Source: Takifugu bimaculatus (Eukaryota; Chordata; Actinopteri; Tetraodontiformes; Tetraodontidae). Taken from it: a DNA stretch of 64,000 nucleotides. The notes under the pieces were generated by a model. That model was not told the DNA's origin and did no database searches. It was given only the letters and a program-made list of their open reading frames with translations. The stretch is taken from NCBI GenBank assembly GCA_004026145.2, contig CP034986.1:15176304-15240303 (forward strand), in the 5' to 3' direction. A program made the translations under genes and the position numbers. This document shows, piece by piece, positions 1 to 11,310 of the stretch (its first letter is position 1; the number at the start of each line of letters is the position of its first letter).

Positions 1-3000
1 GCACCCTGGGCACCTCTGAATCAAAGAGGTTCAGACCATTGAACGTCCATAAATGACGCTTCTTTGCCTTCATGTGATGTGCACCTTTATGCCGTTGTGC
101 CGTTCGAGAGCTTTGTCTGTTGTTCGGACAGGACTCCACCTGGGCCTTCAAGCATCTTGGTGGCATCTAAGAGATGAACCTGGGACGCTGGGATTCACTG
201 AACCCTCTGGAGGTGTTGTGGGCCTCTCACTAAACCACCCAAGAAGGAGGGCACCTGTTGTTAATTAGAGGATGCCATCACACCCTTCACATCCCACTGA
301 GTCATAGGGGTGTCTCATATGCATTAGGGGACATTAACATCTAGGCCTATACAACAGATCTTTAGAGAAGTGGCATTAATGACAAAGCCTCCGGAGGAGC
401 CAGTGGTACAGTAATAACATGCTGTATAATGTGCTCAAATGGCTAAAAGTGAAGCCCTAACCAAGTAAACACATGAAATGTCCCGAAATCTGCTCATGAT
501 TTCAAATTAGCATCATGCAGCACGGCAGCGTAGCTTGCTTCTTGAACACAGATGGTTGTGTCTGTCGTAGCTGCAGTGACGGTAAACAGGGGGAAGGCTG
601 GCGTATGTTGACAGTGTCAGCTGTAAAATCTGTCCAAACGACATCAACACATTCACAGACTGCTTGTTTGGATTGTGGCGCCATGTTCCTCCTGCACGCC
701 GTGCCTTTAGTTAGCAAAAGTAAAGCAGGAGCGCCTGAGAAGAGCAGTCAGCTACAGTAAGGAAGAGCGTTGAAGTGGTCTGAAAAGACTTTCAGTATTG
801 GATCAACTAAAAAGCTGCAGATAAAGAGTTTATTTACATAATTATTGGCGCTGCCTGACCGGGTTTGGAGTAGAAAGGTTTTAATTGAAGTATCGTTGCT
901 CAATCTGTTGCCAGCTTATATTGCTTGTAAAATGGCACAGGTCCCTTTAAGAGGACCCTAAAGGCAGCAGCGAATCCAACTCCATAAAGTGAACCAATGG
1001 CATTGAAGACTGTTGGGAGAACTTTCAGTGTGCTTTTAGTGTGACTGAAATGGCACCAGCGCCGTTGCCATGTGGCACATTTACAATAACCAGTAAGCTC
1101 CCTTTTGCTTCCAGATTGTTTGGAAACGGCGTCGTAAGAGTGATCAAACTTTAAAACATTTCCCGGAACGTGAGCAGCTCCTCCCGCCCTGTGAAACATT
1201 CACTATCAGCCGCCTCCTGTCACTTTATTTCAAAGTGAATGTTTACGTGCTGGATCAAATCTCAGCGGAGGATTCCTGTAACGAAGAAGACAGTTAGCAT
1301 GGCTCATTTTTATGCAGCTCTCTTATCATTGGGATCAATAGCTTTTTTAAGTAGTATTGTCCAAATCATCATGGTTGCTGCAGCCGAGTTCCCCCAATCA
1401 TTGATTATTTTAATCCCTCAGTGGGAGAGTTGATATTTAATTAGAAAGCTTGCAATTCAAACGTGTGGGCTTTCTGGCTCACTTCCCACTTTTAGATTTA
1501 ATTTGATCCAAGCAAGACTGCAGATCAATCAGAATTTAGTCTGAATGAGCCCGAGTCACTTAAGGGTGTCAGTTTATGCCGGTTAGTCTGTTTCTCAACA
1601 CGCCTGCAACTAGATCTAACGATGGAGCAGGCAGCTGGCTGCGATCGATCTGTACTGATTGATCCGGGTCCTTAAGTACGAAAATACAACACTTTGGCAC
1701 CGTCTTAATGACTAAACACCACAGCTACGATGAAAAACCAGGCTTCACAAAACCATTTGTCTAGTGGAATATGCAGCACGATTCAGTCAGACTAGAAACA
1801 GCAGTGCCAATAATAGATTAAATGACAGTCAACATGCAAAGAGAAAAGCTCAGAGGCGTTGATAAACTGGCGACTTTGTTGTTTTGTTCACTGTCACGTA
1901 GGATATTATGCACAAATAACGCTTCCTGCATTTATTGCTTTTTCCCCCCTCTTATAATCTTGGTTTATAAAGAGCTATCATCCGTTTGAAGTGATTCAGC
2001 TGCTTGATGCAGCAGGAAGTCTCCCGGCTCATCATTGTCGTGCACGTTCTGCAGCAGCAGCGATGGCGGACTGAAGATAGCATTACGTCCTTTTGCTAAA
2101 TAAGAAAAAAAGGCCCTTTCCAGAGAATAAAGCATTTTCTTTATGGGTGACAAGCTAAACCGTTTCAAACAGATGGGTTCAAAAGAAAAAAAGTATACTA
2201 GTGTTTATTTTGGGAAGGCAATGAAAAAGGACGGGTCTATAATAAGATCCCTGTAGACCTGCTGATGGCAAAATCAACAATAATGTACAGTTTAATATCC
2301 CTTTATATGCTTTAACTGGACATGATACACCATAGCAGACAATTCTATTTTTACAAATGTAACTCCTGTTGTATTCAGACATTTGCGCACACAGACCATT
2401 ATCCAATCAGTGTTTTATAAACAGAACTTTCAGGCATTTTTGAACAGTTTTACAGCCCTTGAAAAAAATCCTCTGCACTGAGCTGTGTGGTTGGTGAGTA
2501 CTTCAGGAGCAGCGTGGAAAAACCACATGTTTCCACCCTGTTGTCTGTATCAAGGTGCGTTTGTTTAACTGAAATCACTGAAGAAGCCTTGCTGGTGGCA
2601 GGTTTGAGCCAAAAATCTTAACTCTAGTCATTGAGCTGATACAATGGAGTGAGTCGATGTTTTTAAATCATCCCTCGGAAACATAAATGCCTGAAATATG
2701 GTTCGCTCGAGGCTGAATCTCATGCGGGTTAATTGCCTGTTCAATGGGGGGTCAGGGCCTGTGTTTCTGAGAGGAAAATGCCCTTAACAGGTAAACAAAA
2801 GCCACAATTGAATTACCCGCAGGACGACATCCCTCAGGGCCGGGGTCTTAAAGTGTTCCACAGCTAAACAAAGGGAGACATTTGATTGGTGAACGGCTGT
2901 GTGGGTCACAGCGGTGGCTTGAGTGGCTTCAGACGAGGATGAGAGGCCAAAGTGATGTGAAAATCTCCAGTCTTGTTGGCTTAATCAAACATCAGTGGAG

Positions 3001-3234
3001 CAGATTACTGAGGCCATCTATGGAATCATCTCTGCGTTTGGACACACCTGTGGCGATATTTCAGGGCTGTTTGCTAAAGACTTGTTCGGCTAATGACTCC
3101 ACCCTCTGCGGGATCTCTCCGTGTAGGAAGCATGCGTGGATTCCTCGCCGCTCGCTGTTGGCAGGGCAACAATGCAGATGACAACCGTAGCTGGGATACA
3201 AGAAAGCAGACACTGATTAAACCCTCTTAAACCG

Positions 3235-3455
3235 CTCTCGGTTAAAGTCCCGGTGCAGCCGAACCTTTAGGGGTGTTCTGGTCGCAGGAGACCTTCACAG
3301 TACTGGCTCAGGTACCCTTGAGCAAGGTGCCGTGTGGGCCCTGTAATGAACTGGCAACTCATCCGGGGGTGAACCCTGCCTTCACTCAGCTGCAGCTTCG
3401 ATCCAGCTCCAGCACCCTCCCGCTGACCCCGAAAGGGATAAAGAAAAAAAACATT
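3235..3455 (+). repeat. SINE-like dispersed repeat, 3' half
   Basis: The stretch contains phrases typical of a common fish dispersed family: CCCTTGAGCAAGG, CCCTGTAATGAACTGGCAAC, CATCCGGGGGTGAACCCTGC and a tail GACCCCGAAAGGGATAAAG. A second copy in opposite orientation lies at about 45285-45490 and shares the same order of phrases. The boundaries are approximate and the family name was not checked. Confidence 0.65.
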
Positions 3456-3694
3456 TTCAAGTGTTCCTCTATCTCACCTTTCTGTACTTTTTGATGCCTG
3501 TCCAGGCTCCTCATTTATTTTTGTACTTCTATCAAAACAGTGTTGAATTATATGACAATTCAGTGCATGCAGACAGAGTATATCCAGCCCTCCGCTACAC
3601 CTAAGAGGTTGATAGCTATCTTTAAAGGTACAAGACCCAGCAGAGGGGTTCAGTCTTTTTAAGACACATTTCCGAAAGCAAAGAAAGGCGGTAC

Positions 3695-4215
3695 AGGCTT
3701 GATTAATTAACCTTGTGTTTGTCTCCTCTCGGTAATGTTACTGTTCTTCGCAATCTACCGAGCTCTACTTTCAAAGAGTTAATTAGCTGACGACATGCAA
3801 GAGCTCACCCACAAAGCCGCCGTTTTATTAAAGTGGGACATGCTGGAGTCGACCGAGGCCTCCCAGTGGCTACGATGTGCAATCTTATCAACGCTGTCAC
3901 TCGTGAGCGCCACCCACAGCCACCTCACTGATTCTTTCATTCTATAGCATATTCTATGTAATCCGTGTGAGTCAGAACATGCCAAAGCATGCAGCCTAAT
4001 CAAGAGCTTTTGTAATTAATAGCACTAATTAAACATGCACGCACATCTGGGTTCTGATATGGTCCCCACAATGATGGCTATAATAGTATGTACATGCTGC
4101 ACGCACATATTCTTTATACGCTGGAGAGAGCTCTGTCCTTAATGGCCCCTGCTCTCAAGTCCCCAGTGGTGATAAGTGAATTTTAATTAAGAGAATATTA
4201 AAGAATTGCTATAAA
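3695..4215. promoter_or_regulatory. Cluster of homeodomain-type TAATTA motifs (possible enhancer)
   Basis: TAATTA-core sites occur at about 3704 (GATTAATTAACC), 3778 (GTTAATTAGC), 4012 (GTAATTAATAG), 4024 (CTAATTAAAC) and 4182 (TTTAATTAAG). The density exceeds that of the neighbouring sequence by eye. The regulatory role is inference only; AT-rich DNA can yield such motifs by chance. Confidence 0.2.
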
Positions 4216-5560
4216 TTTTTTTAATGACCTGCCATTTTTTTCCCCTCTTGGCACCGGGATAGGAGAAAGAGAGAGAGGACACACTCCGGTGCTTTCAGAA
4301 TGGAAGTGTGTGTGCGCCGCACTACTGTTGGAGCTAAATGATACAATCATTCGTGGCAACTGTTGCACGTTCATTTAACAGGGCAGCCATTTCCAAATGG
4401 CTTCATTCATCATCCACTTTTCATTCTGTGTGCGTTATTAAACAGTCGTTTTATTTCTGGTGATAGTTGTCTGCAGATTTGAATATACCGTGTAGGAAAA
4501 ACGTTGGATGTAGTTACCTTTTTAGCTCTACATCCGCAGGCTGTGTGTGAGCTGTTCCCAGGCCAGCTGAAAAAAAAGAAGCAGATTGCAGGGATTTTTT
4601 CACCAGCTGGTCCGGCTGTGCCTCTATCTGTCATCGAGGCCGGCACACAGCGCACTTTCACAGCCACACACCCACAGTGAGGTCATCTTCAAACCAATAA
4701 ACCCCCCTTAATGAGGTCCCCCAGCCAATGAGCAAACAGGATCCCTGCCATTTCCTGTGCCAGCTGACTAATGGCCATGCTTAATGATGCACGTGATCAC
4801 TGTAAATAAAGACATATGCTCGATGACGGAGCACTTGCCAAGTCGCAGGCTGTGTGTCATGCGGGCAGAGTTTCCAGCTGCAGGCGATGCTGTATTAGTT
4901 TGAAGGATTTTATTTAGCCCTTACAGGTTTGGCGAGCATGAAGTTGGCAAAAGGGAGCAAGAATGAAATTATAATCTCCCCAGGTTTAAAGGGGCATAAT
5001 TACAGTCAGGGAAAAACCTTTTGAGGTTAGCTGCCACAATGCAGGAAGAATGAAGAACACGACTGAGCTTGTGGTATTAAGGCTGAGCTCACACCACCCA
5101 AGATTTATGCACACTTGGCTTTAAACACGCTGGGATTTCATCAGACGCAGCAGCGAAGAGGTTCCGATGTGCCCTTGGAGCAATCTGATGCTTGATGCTT
5201 TGCTGCTAAACTGTTCAGCAGTCCTGCTGCACCGCTCGGACAGAGGGGAAACACCACAGACAGCCTCACATCTAGTAATCTCTGCTGCAATATAAGCTCA
5301 AGACAGCACTAGAGAACGGTCCGGTTACCCTCCAATTATTGGTAATCCTCTTCAAAGCTGCCCATAACAGAAGAGAAAACCTTTCTAAAGCCAGCATTCC
5401 TCTTCCTGAAAGAAGCAATGATGGCCTAATTTTATTTTTAGGTACAGAAACACCTTTGCGCCACCTTTTGTTGACGGGATCCAAAGCACAACTGTTGTAG
5501 AAGTCTCCTCAGTATAGACTCTTTTTAACAGCAGGTAGGAAATCAGAGGTATTATTATGA

Positions 5561-5926
5561 TACAGTGTAGACCAAAAGCTTGGACACGCAGTCTCATTTA
5601 ATGTGTTTTCTTTCTTTTCATGACTATTTCCATAGTGGAGTCTCACTGACGTGACCCTGATAAGGGGGTGACCACCTCAGGAAGCTCACTGAGAGAACAT
5701 CAAGGGTTTGCAGCGCTATCAAGAAAGCACAGGGTGGCTACTTTGAGGAATCTAAAATATAAGACATATTTGAGTTATTTCATACTTTTTTGTTAAGTTC
5801 ATAGTTCCACATGTGTTCATTCATAGTTCTGATGCTTTCAGTGAGAATCTACTATGTAAATACTCATGAAAATAAAGAAGAAGCATTGAATGAGATCGTG
5901 TGTCCAAACTTTTGGCCCGTACTGTA
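5561..5926. mobile_element. Internally deleted Tc1/mariner-type element
   Basis: Both ends carry related inverted repeats: the left begins TACAGTGTAGACCAAAAGCT and the right, read on the other strand, begins TACAGTACGGGCCAAAAGTT. Each continues with TGGACAC and a TCTCATT-AATG block. TA dinucleotides lie at both tips, as for Tc1-like insertions. The interior (about 5685-5880) resembles the 3' end of a fish Tc1-like transposase gene, reading on the plus strand toward the stop around GGGTGGCTACTTTGAGGAAT. At 366 bp most of the transposase is missing, so it is not autonomous. Confidence 0.8.
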
Positions 5927-5978
5927 TATAATAGTTAATATTACCACTATATTTATTAGTAATATTAACTATTATATA
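5925..5978. repeat. Perfect 19-bp inverted repeat (hairpin)
   Basis: The arms 5925-5943 and 5960-5978 are exact reverse complements (TATATAATAGTTAATATTA), with a 16-nt loop. The hairpin abuts the right tip of the Tc1-like element and shares its terminal TA. It may be a separate small element or AT-rich drift. Confidence 0.7.
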
Positions 5979-8900
5979 TAGTGATAATTAACAAAAGATG
6001 AGACAGTGATGAGAAACCTCAGTTTTGTTTTATAAAAAATCATATTAATGCTATACTGGCATATATGAAGTAAGTAAATGAAAGTGAAGGAAATGATCCC
6101 TCTGTGACAACTGTGGCCACCAGCCTCGTTTGGAGGAACCACTTTAATGAAACACTGGGAGCACCCGTGTTTACTCTGGGATACTGTCAGCTATAAATAA
6201 ATATAGCAATAAAACTAACCTTAAAGTAAGACAATAGTAAATATTTTTCACTGAATATTTAACTAGAGGTCATTTTAGCTGTATTTGCTGCTATTTTTAA
6301 TTAATTGAGTACATGAATTGCATTTGAGAAGTCATGGTTTTATGTTAAAAATGAATGATGAAGAATGTTTAACGTTATCGGTAGAAAGAAAATTGAGGCT
6401 GTGTGTGTTTTTGATAGAGAAAGTTTGGCACATACACTGAAATATACGCTACTTTTTTTCCATTTAGGACAACAATCCTGCAGCTGAACACACACATTTT
6501 TTGTAGCTTTATTTGTCATACAGTATGGATGAGAAAGGATTTTGTTTGTCTGCTGAGTTGCTTTGTCCTCAGCCCGAAAATTGCCCAGTTTTTGATAGAT
6601 TCTGTCATTCTGCTCCAAACTTAAGACCAAATTTTGATTCGCTACGGGTTTTTCTTGGAAGCACAAAATTCAATCATCTCCAAAAGAACTCTGTGTGGTA
6701 AGTTTGATTCATATTCTTGGAGTGTAGGACTTTTCAACCTGGTTTAATGAGGAAAATATGAAGCTGACAAAAATTGCTTGACCTTGTTCATCACAGTCGG
6801 AATGTGTCCCTGTGGTATTTCATACAGCAATTAACCCATTCTAGGCTCCAAAAATAGGACAAAAAAGGCAAAGTGTGGGTCAAAGTATCTTCATTGCCTG
6901 AATAGAGCTTAGAGGGAAGAACTGAAGTTTTGATAACTTGCCTGTGTGTAAATGCTCCTGACTGGAATCCTCTGGTCTCCATCAGTCCTTTCAGTTGGCT
7001 AATCAGTCACTAAAATCCAGATTCCTGGAAGATGTAATTTTCTCCGGCAGACTGCTGCTTTCTCCCCACGGACATCATTAAAATCTGTGCCTCTTTTTTT
7101 GTCCTCCAATCTTTGTGCCTCTCTCCATTTCGTTACAACAGGACAAAAATCTCACATTTGTTTTGTTGAAGGTCTGCAAGTCGGTGCTCAGATGGCAACA
7201 ATTTTGTGTTTCGTTTTCTTTTGCTGCAGTTTTAAAGGTCCTTCATTGGTGGCAAACTGCCAGAGCAGTAATGTAGATTAAATAAAGAAATGAATTCATA
7301 AATGAAAAATGATGACCTATAGGTAAACACTCACATCTTAGTTGTGTCACTGTTTTGCATTGATATTACACTTCTTTAAATAATGACCAATTTTTATGTC
7401 CCTTACTCCAATTTGATGGTTATTTTTCCACAACTGCAATATTATTTTGATGATTGACCAGAAAACTGTGGATCAAAAATATCAGATTAATAAGTGTATG
7501 TGGAGATAGAAGTGGAAAAGTGGCAAAATTTTGGATGTCTTTCTACTTTTGATTGGCCTGTTGACACCTGCAATCATCCAGGAACATCTGGACAATAACT
7601 CCATCCTTGATAACCTTGACCAAAGCACTAAAGACTCCCCCACAACCGTAGTCACACGGCCGTCTCCAGGCTGCAAACACAAGCCGCTTCCTTCGCTCGG
7701 CCGCCGTAAACAACAGGTTCTTATCAGAGATGCATGGTCCTTTCTACCGCGCTGTTTTTGATGACTTGTGAGTCACCCGGGGATGTTCTCTGTGGCAGTC
7801 CACTGCGCTTCAGACCCGCCAGTGCATTATCCTGTCAGTGGAGTTTAATTCTGAGCAGATAAGGCAGCACTTGACAGAACTAGTTTTATATGACTGATCG
7901 CTTTATTCCCATCGCAGACTTACGGCTGGAGTCTCCCAGGCCTCCACGGATAATGGCCGCTCCTCCTGCTGTCCCACGCCGGGTAGGCAATAGTGCTCAT
8001 TCTGCTGCTGATGTCTCATGATGCCTTCAGGTACACAAGCTGTGAGGAAAAACTCTTGTTGCCGGTTAGATGACATATTACGGTGCCCGCTCAAAGGGAT
8101 GCGACTGGACAGATGCAGGTGGATGGTGGCTCAGCTTAACAGGAAATGGCACAGGACCGGCTACGGTGTGGATAAACACCTGCCTAGTTTGGCTCTGGTC
8201 AACACCTCTCTCTTCCCCTAAATGTGTTTATTTGAATGTTTTTCTAAGGGTGCGTTTTTCATTTTCTGTTTAATACGGCCAAATGAAAAAGTAAATGAGT
8301 CTCCCTCACTGTTTTAATTACACAGAGCCTTGCAGTGCAATTTAATACAATGATTAACTGCACAGTTGGCAGCACAGTCCTTCTACTCTACAGCTACTTT
8401 TTAAGTGTTTAACCCTCAAAGACCATAAATTTAATATGTGGCACAAAGGACCTGTAAAAGAAAAATCCCAACCTAGCTTTAGTTGTGTCATTGAAGTGTC
8501 AAGTTGCAGTTAAGGCTATGACAGTGCAAGTCCATCAGAGATACCTCTCCTCTCCTCCTGTGCCAAAGTTAAAACTGGACACAGGATACACTTTTGAGTC
8601 TAAGTCCCATATTTTTTATTCAGTTAATTGTAATTCTCACTTCGGAGTTCTGCAAACCTGCAAGTAGCAACTGATTTATATCAGATGTACAAACATTTTT
8701 CCAATCTTTGCACTGTTTGTGCACATTAACTGTACTGCAACTAATTCTATAACTACAAAATAGGTTGAACCAGCCTATTAAACGGCACTCTTTTATTATC
8801 CACTGCTCCCTGATGTGAAGCCTGGATGTGTGCAGTTTGCTCTCAGCCCTTTACCCAATTATCCGAGCAGCAGTTGACCCAGGAAATGAGCTGATATTCT

Positions 8901-10026
8901 ATTCATGAGAAGAAAAATACTCTTGCAAAACTGAGCAGAGATCTTGTCTTTGCGGTGCATCTCCTCGCGCTCGCTAATCGCCCCTCATTTAAGTTTCATC
9001 TCATTTGGATATTCCAGAATCATACGCCACTTTGTACAATTTGCCCAGCCCGTCCAGCTGTTGGGCTTGATGAATGTTTGAAATCCCTGAACATTGCGGG
9101 GCACAGGAGCGCGGGTCAGGTGGATACAAGTCCTCATACAATAGATGAATCAGGAATTACACTGAGGTGGAGGGTTGTCCACACATGACACCTTTTCATT
9201 TGAAACCCCTACTGTTACATCATGACCATCAACACAAACCCAAAGATAACGATGGCTAATTATTAAAGCCATTTGCCATATGAGGCAATTATTTACAGAA
9301 TAGAGCCACAGACGTAATGCACTCATCTGTATTTTTGGAAATTAGGACCATCTGTCAGGGAAGGACCCAGGAACCAGTCAGCTAACCAGCGTAGATTGAG
9401 TGCAACTGCGAATACTTGAATTTTTTATTAATGTTAATGCTTCATCAATCAGGCTGATGGTTTGCGTGTGGTGCGCATTCATTTTGAAACCAGTCACTTA
9501 CCAAATCCTGTCCAAAAGGAGCCCGTAAGGTGGATTCATGAAGCATTAACTCTAGTGAGGAATGGAACTCTTTGGGATTTTGCATTGAGAGAATAAATTC
9601 ACATTTTCTCAGTAGTAACCACTGCTTCCTGTCTGTGGAAATCCACTTTTCAAGTGTGTATTTCTGCGTAAAAGTATGACTTTTAGAAATAATGCATTTT
9701 AAAAAAAAAATCTATTACAGTGACATCAGTGGACAAATGAGGAATTCACGTGTTTTACCCTGTCTTGCCAGAAGAGGGCAGTAATACGCTGGTCATTACT
9801 CCTGTCAACTAAATAAATAGCAAAGGCGTAAAGCCGAGGAGCGATTGGAGCATAAAGGTGCTAATATTATCACAAAAATTATAGCTTCAGTTTTGATGGT
9901 TCAGCCCAAATGATACGGATTAGATCGCTAGCATCTGTGCAATATTAGTTTTGAAAACTAGCTAAGAGACATCAGAATTGCATTACACTGTTAAGTGACA
10001 CTGTGACCTGAAGATCTTAACTCGTA

Positions 10027-10052
10027 TAGATGGATGGATGGATGGATGGATG

Positions 10053-10118
<66 letters not shown>
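10027..10118. repeat. Compound GGAT/GATA microsatellite
   Basis: A run of GGAT units passes into a long run of GATA units, ending at AGATAGACT. It is a simple tandem repeat, probably polymorphic in length, and lies about 120 bp before the minisatellite. Confidence 0.95.
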
Positions 10119-10241
10119 CTGCTTACTTTTTAAGTGAGAGTAACCACAGTGTCTGAATAGGAGATTGTGGGTTTATAAAAAACTGCGGATAAGCACGTTG
10201 ACATTTTAAGGAGGACGTCACTCTTGGTATTGTTCTTCCAT

Positions 10242-10331
10242 AGAGAAGCATGCAGTTCCAGAGAAGCATGCAGTTCCAGAGAAGCATGCAGTTCCAGAGA
10301 AGCATGCAGTTCCAGAGTAACAAGCAGTTCC
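10242..10331. repeat. 18-bp minisatellite, five copies
   Basis: The unit AGAGAAGCATGCAGTTCC is repeated four times exactly, and a fifth diverged copy reads AGAGTAACAAGCAGTTCC. Each intact unit holds the palindrome GCATGC. The last copy runs into GG, making a TTCCGG hexamer at 10328-10333, the N-box/GABP core known from the utrophin-A promoter. The array lies about 200-600 bp upstream of the CpG-rich candidate first exon. Confidence 0.95.
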
Positions 10332-10529
10332 GGGACTTGTGGGTGCTTGTTGAAAACGTTCCAATCTGAATTACAAAATAGTTCAAAAGTTCGGACCCGT
10401 CGATGGGAGCGACTTTAGCTCTTCGTCTGCAGAGGTGCTGAAAAGTTTGCTCACTGATGCAGTGGTTGTGGCGCAATTCTCAAAGCAGATGGACTGTATC
10501 AAACAAACCTTATAGAAGAAATGAAATAG

Positions 10530-11310
10530 TGGCGTCCGTGAGAGAGCGACGGAGAGCGACGGGGAGAGAGAGCGCTTCGTTGTGCCTGTTAGGATCCAGA
10601 CTGAGCCAGACGGTGAGAGCGCCGCCGCCAGTGAAGGTAGAGGACAGCCGGCCACTGTCTGATCTGCTCCCAGGAGCTCTCCAACATCGGCACCATTCCC
10701 GAGCGTCTGCACACGCACGCTGGACACTTTTTGAAGTGACCAGGACTCCAAAGAGCTGCGCGCACACTCGCAGCGAGTGCGTGCCTCCATAATCAGAGGG
10801 ACTATTTGTGTGGGGATTTTTTTTATTTTTTTTTTGTGGGGGGGATTCACCTGTTCTTCAGCTGTACTGAGTAGCTACACCCGACTCGGCTCGGAGGGAT
10901 TAAAAGCCGACGAGATGCCACTCGGTTAGGCTGGCACATATTCAGGTAAGAGCGGGGGAAACGGACCCCACGCACACTTTCTACGCGAGGCGGCTGCTTT
11001 GTGGCTCCTGTTGTCTTTGCACAGTTTGTATTTCAAGTCATGCCAAAAGTCCACATGACATTTGTGCCGGAAAGCGCCTTTCGGGGCAGCTTTGACGCAG
11101 AAAAGCAGACCTGGTCAGAGTTTGGTTGAATTCCCGTGGCCTGCAGGGGAGAAAAACTCCTGATGACAACAGGCGGTTCAGCCGATGTCGCCGCGTCTGG
11201 GACGGCGTTCCTCAGCATCCCCGGTGGCAGCGTGCGTCTTTGCGCACATGCCGGTGCGTGCTTGTGATTCACGGTGCGGATCATCTGCTACAGTTCCAAC
11301 CTGGCATACC
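10530..11310 (+). promoter_or_regulatory. CpG-rich candidate promoter region
   Basis: CpG dinucleotides are clearly denser here than anywhere else in the window (for example GAGAGCGACGGAGAGCGACG, GCGCCGCCGCC, CTGCGCGCACACTCGC, GATGTCGCCGCGTCTGGGAC). Vertebrate CpG islands usually mark promoters. It sits 28 kb upstream of exon 2 on the same strand, which fits the promoter of the dystrophin/utrophin gene, but no transcript evidence is available here. No convincing TATA box was seen. Confidence 0.5.
10560..10945 (+). other. Candidate first exon (5' UTR) of the dystrophin/utrophin-family gene
   Basis: The stretch ends at a strong donor, TTCAG followed by GTAAGAGCG at 10945/10946, inside the CpG-rich region. 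The 5' end shown is arbitrary. With that donor the exon has no start in frame with exon 2, since a TAG precedes the junction in that frame, so it would be noncoding. A weaker donor 21 nt upstream (CTCG followed by GTTAGG, 10924/10925) would give ATGCCACTCG, a three-codon start M-P-L joining exon 2 in the correct phase; the donor of exon 8 has the same GTTAGG. A noncoding first exon at a CpG island is the known layout of utrophin-A. Confidence 0.35.

Larger units (their letters stand above)
1..10026. other. Upstream gene-free region
   Basis: I see no gene here. Open frames are short, lack family resemblance and are not bounded by coherent splice sites. The stretch contains a SINE-like repeat (3235-3455), a Tc1-like relic (5561-5926) with an adjacent AT-rich hairpin, and a block at about 3.7-4.2 kb rich in TAATTA sites. 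It may be intergenic, or an intron if a farther upstream first exon exists. Confidence 0.6.

Noticed and set aside
7066..7085. GACATCATTAAAATCTG, resembling the DIIKS part of the utrophin start exon
   Set aside because: The rest of that exon is absent, there is no donor, and it lies upstream of the candidate promoter.
10383..10850. 155-codon minus-strand open frame over the CpG-rich block
   Set aside because: No recognisable domain, and it lies opposite the candidate first exon. The absence of stops is explained by high GC content.
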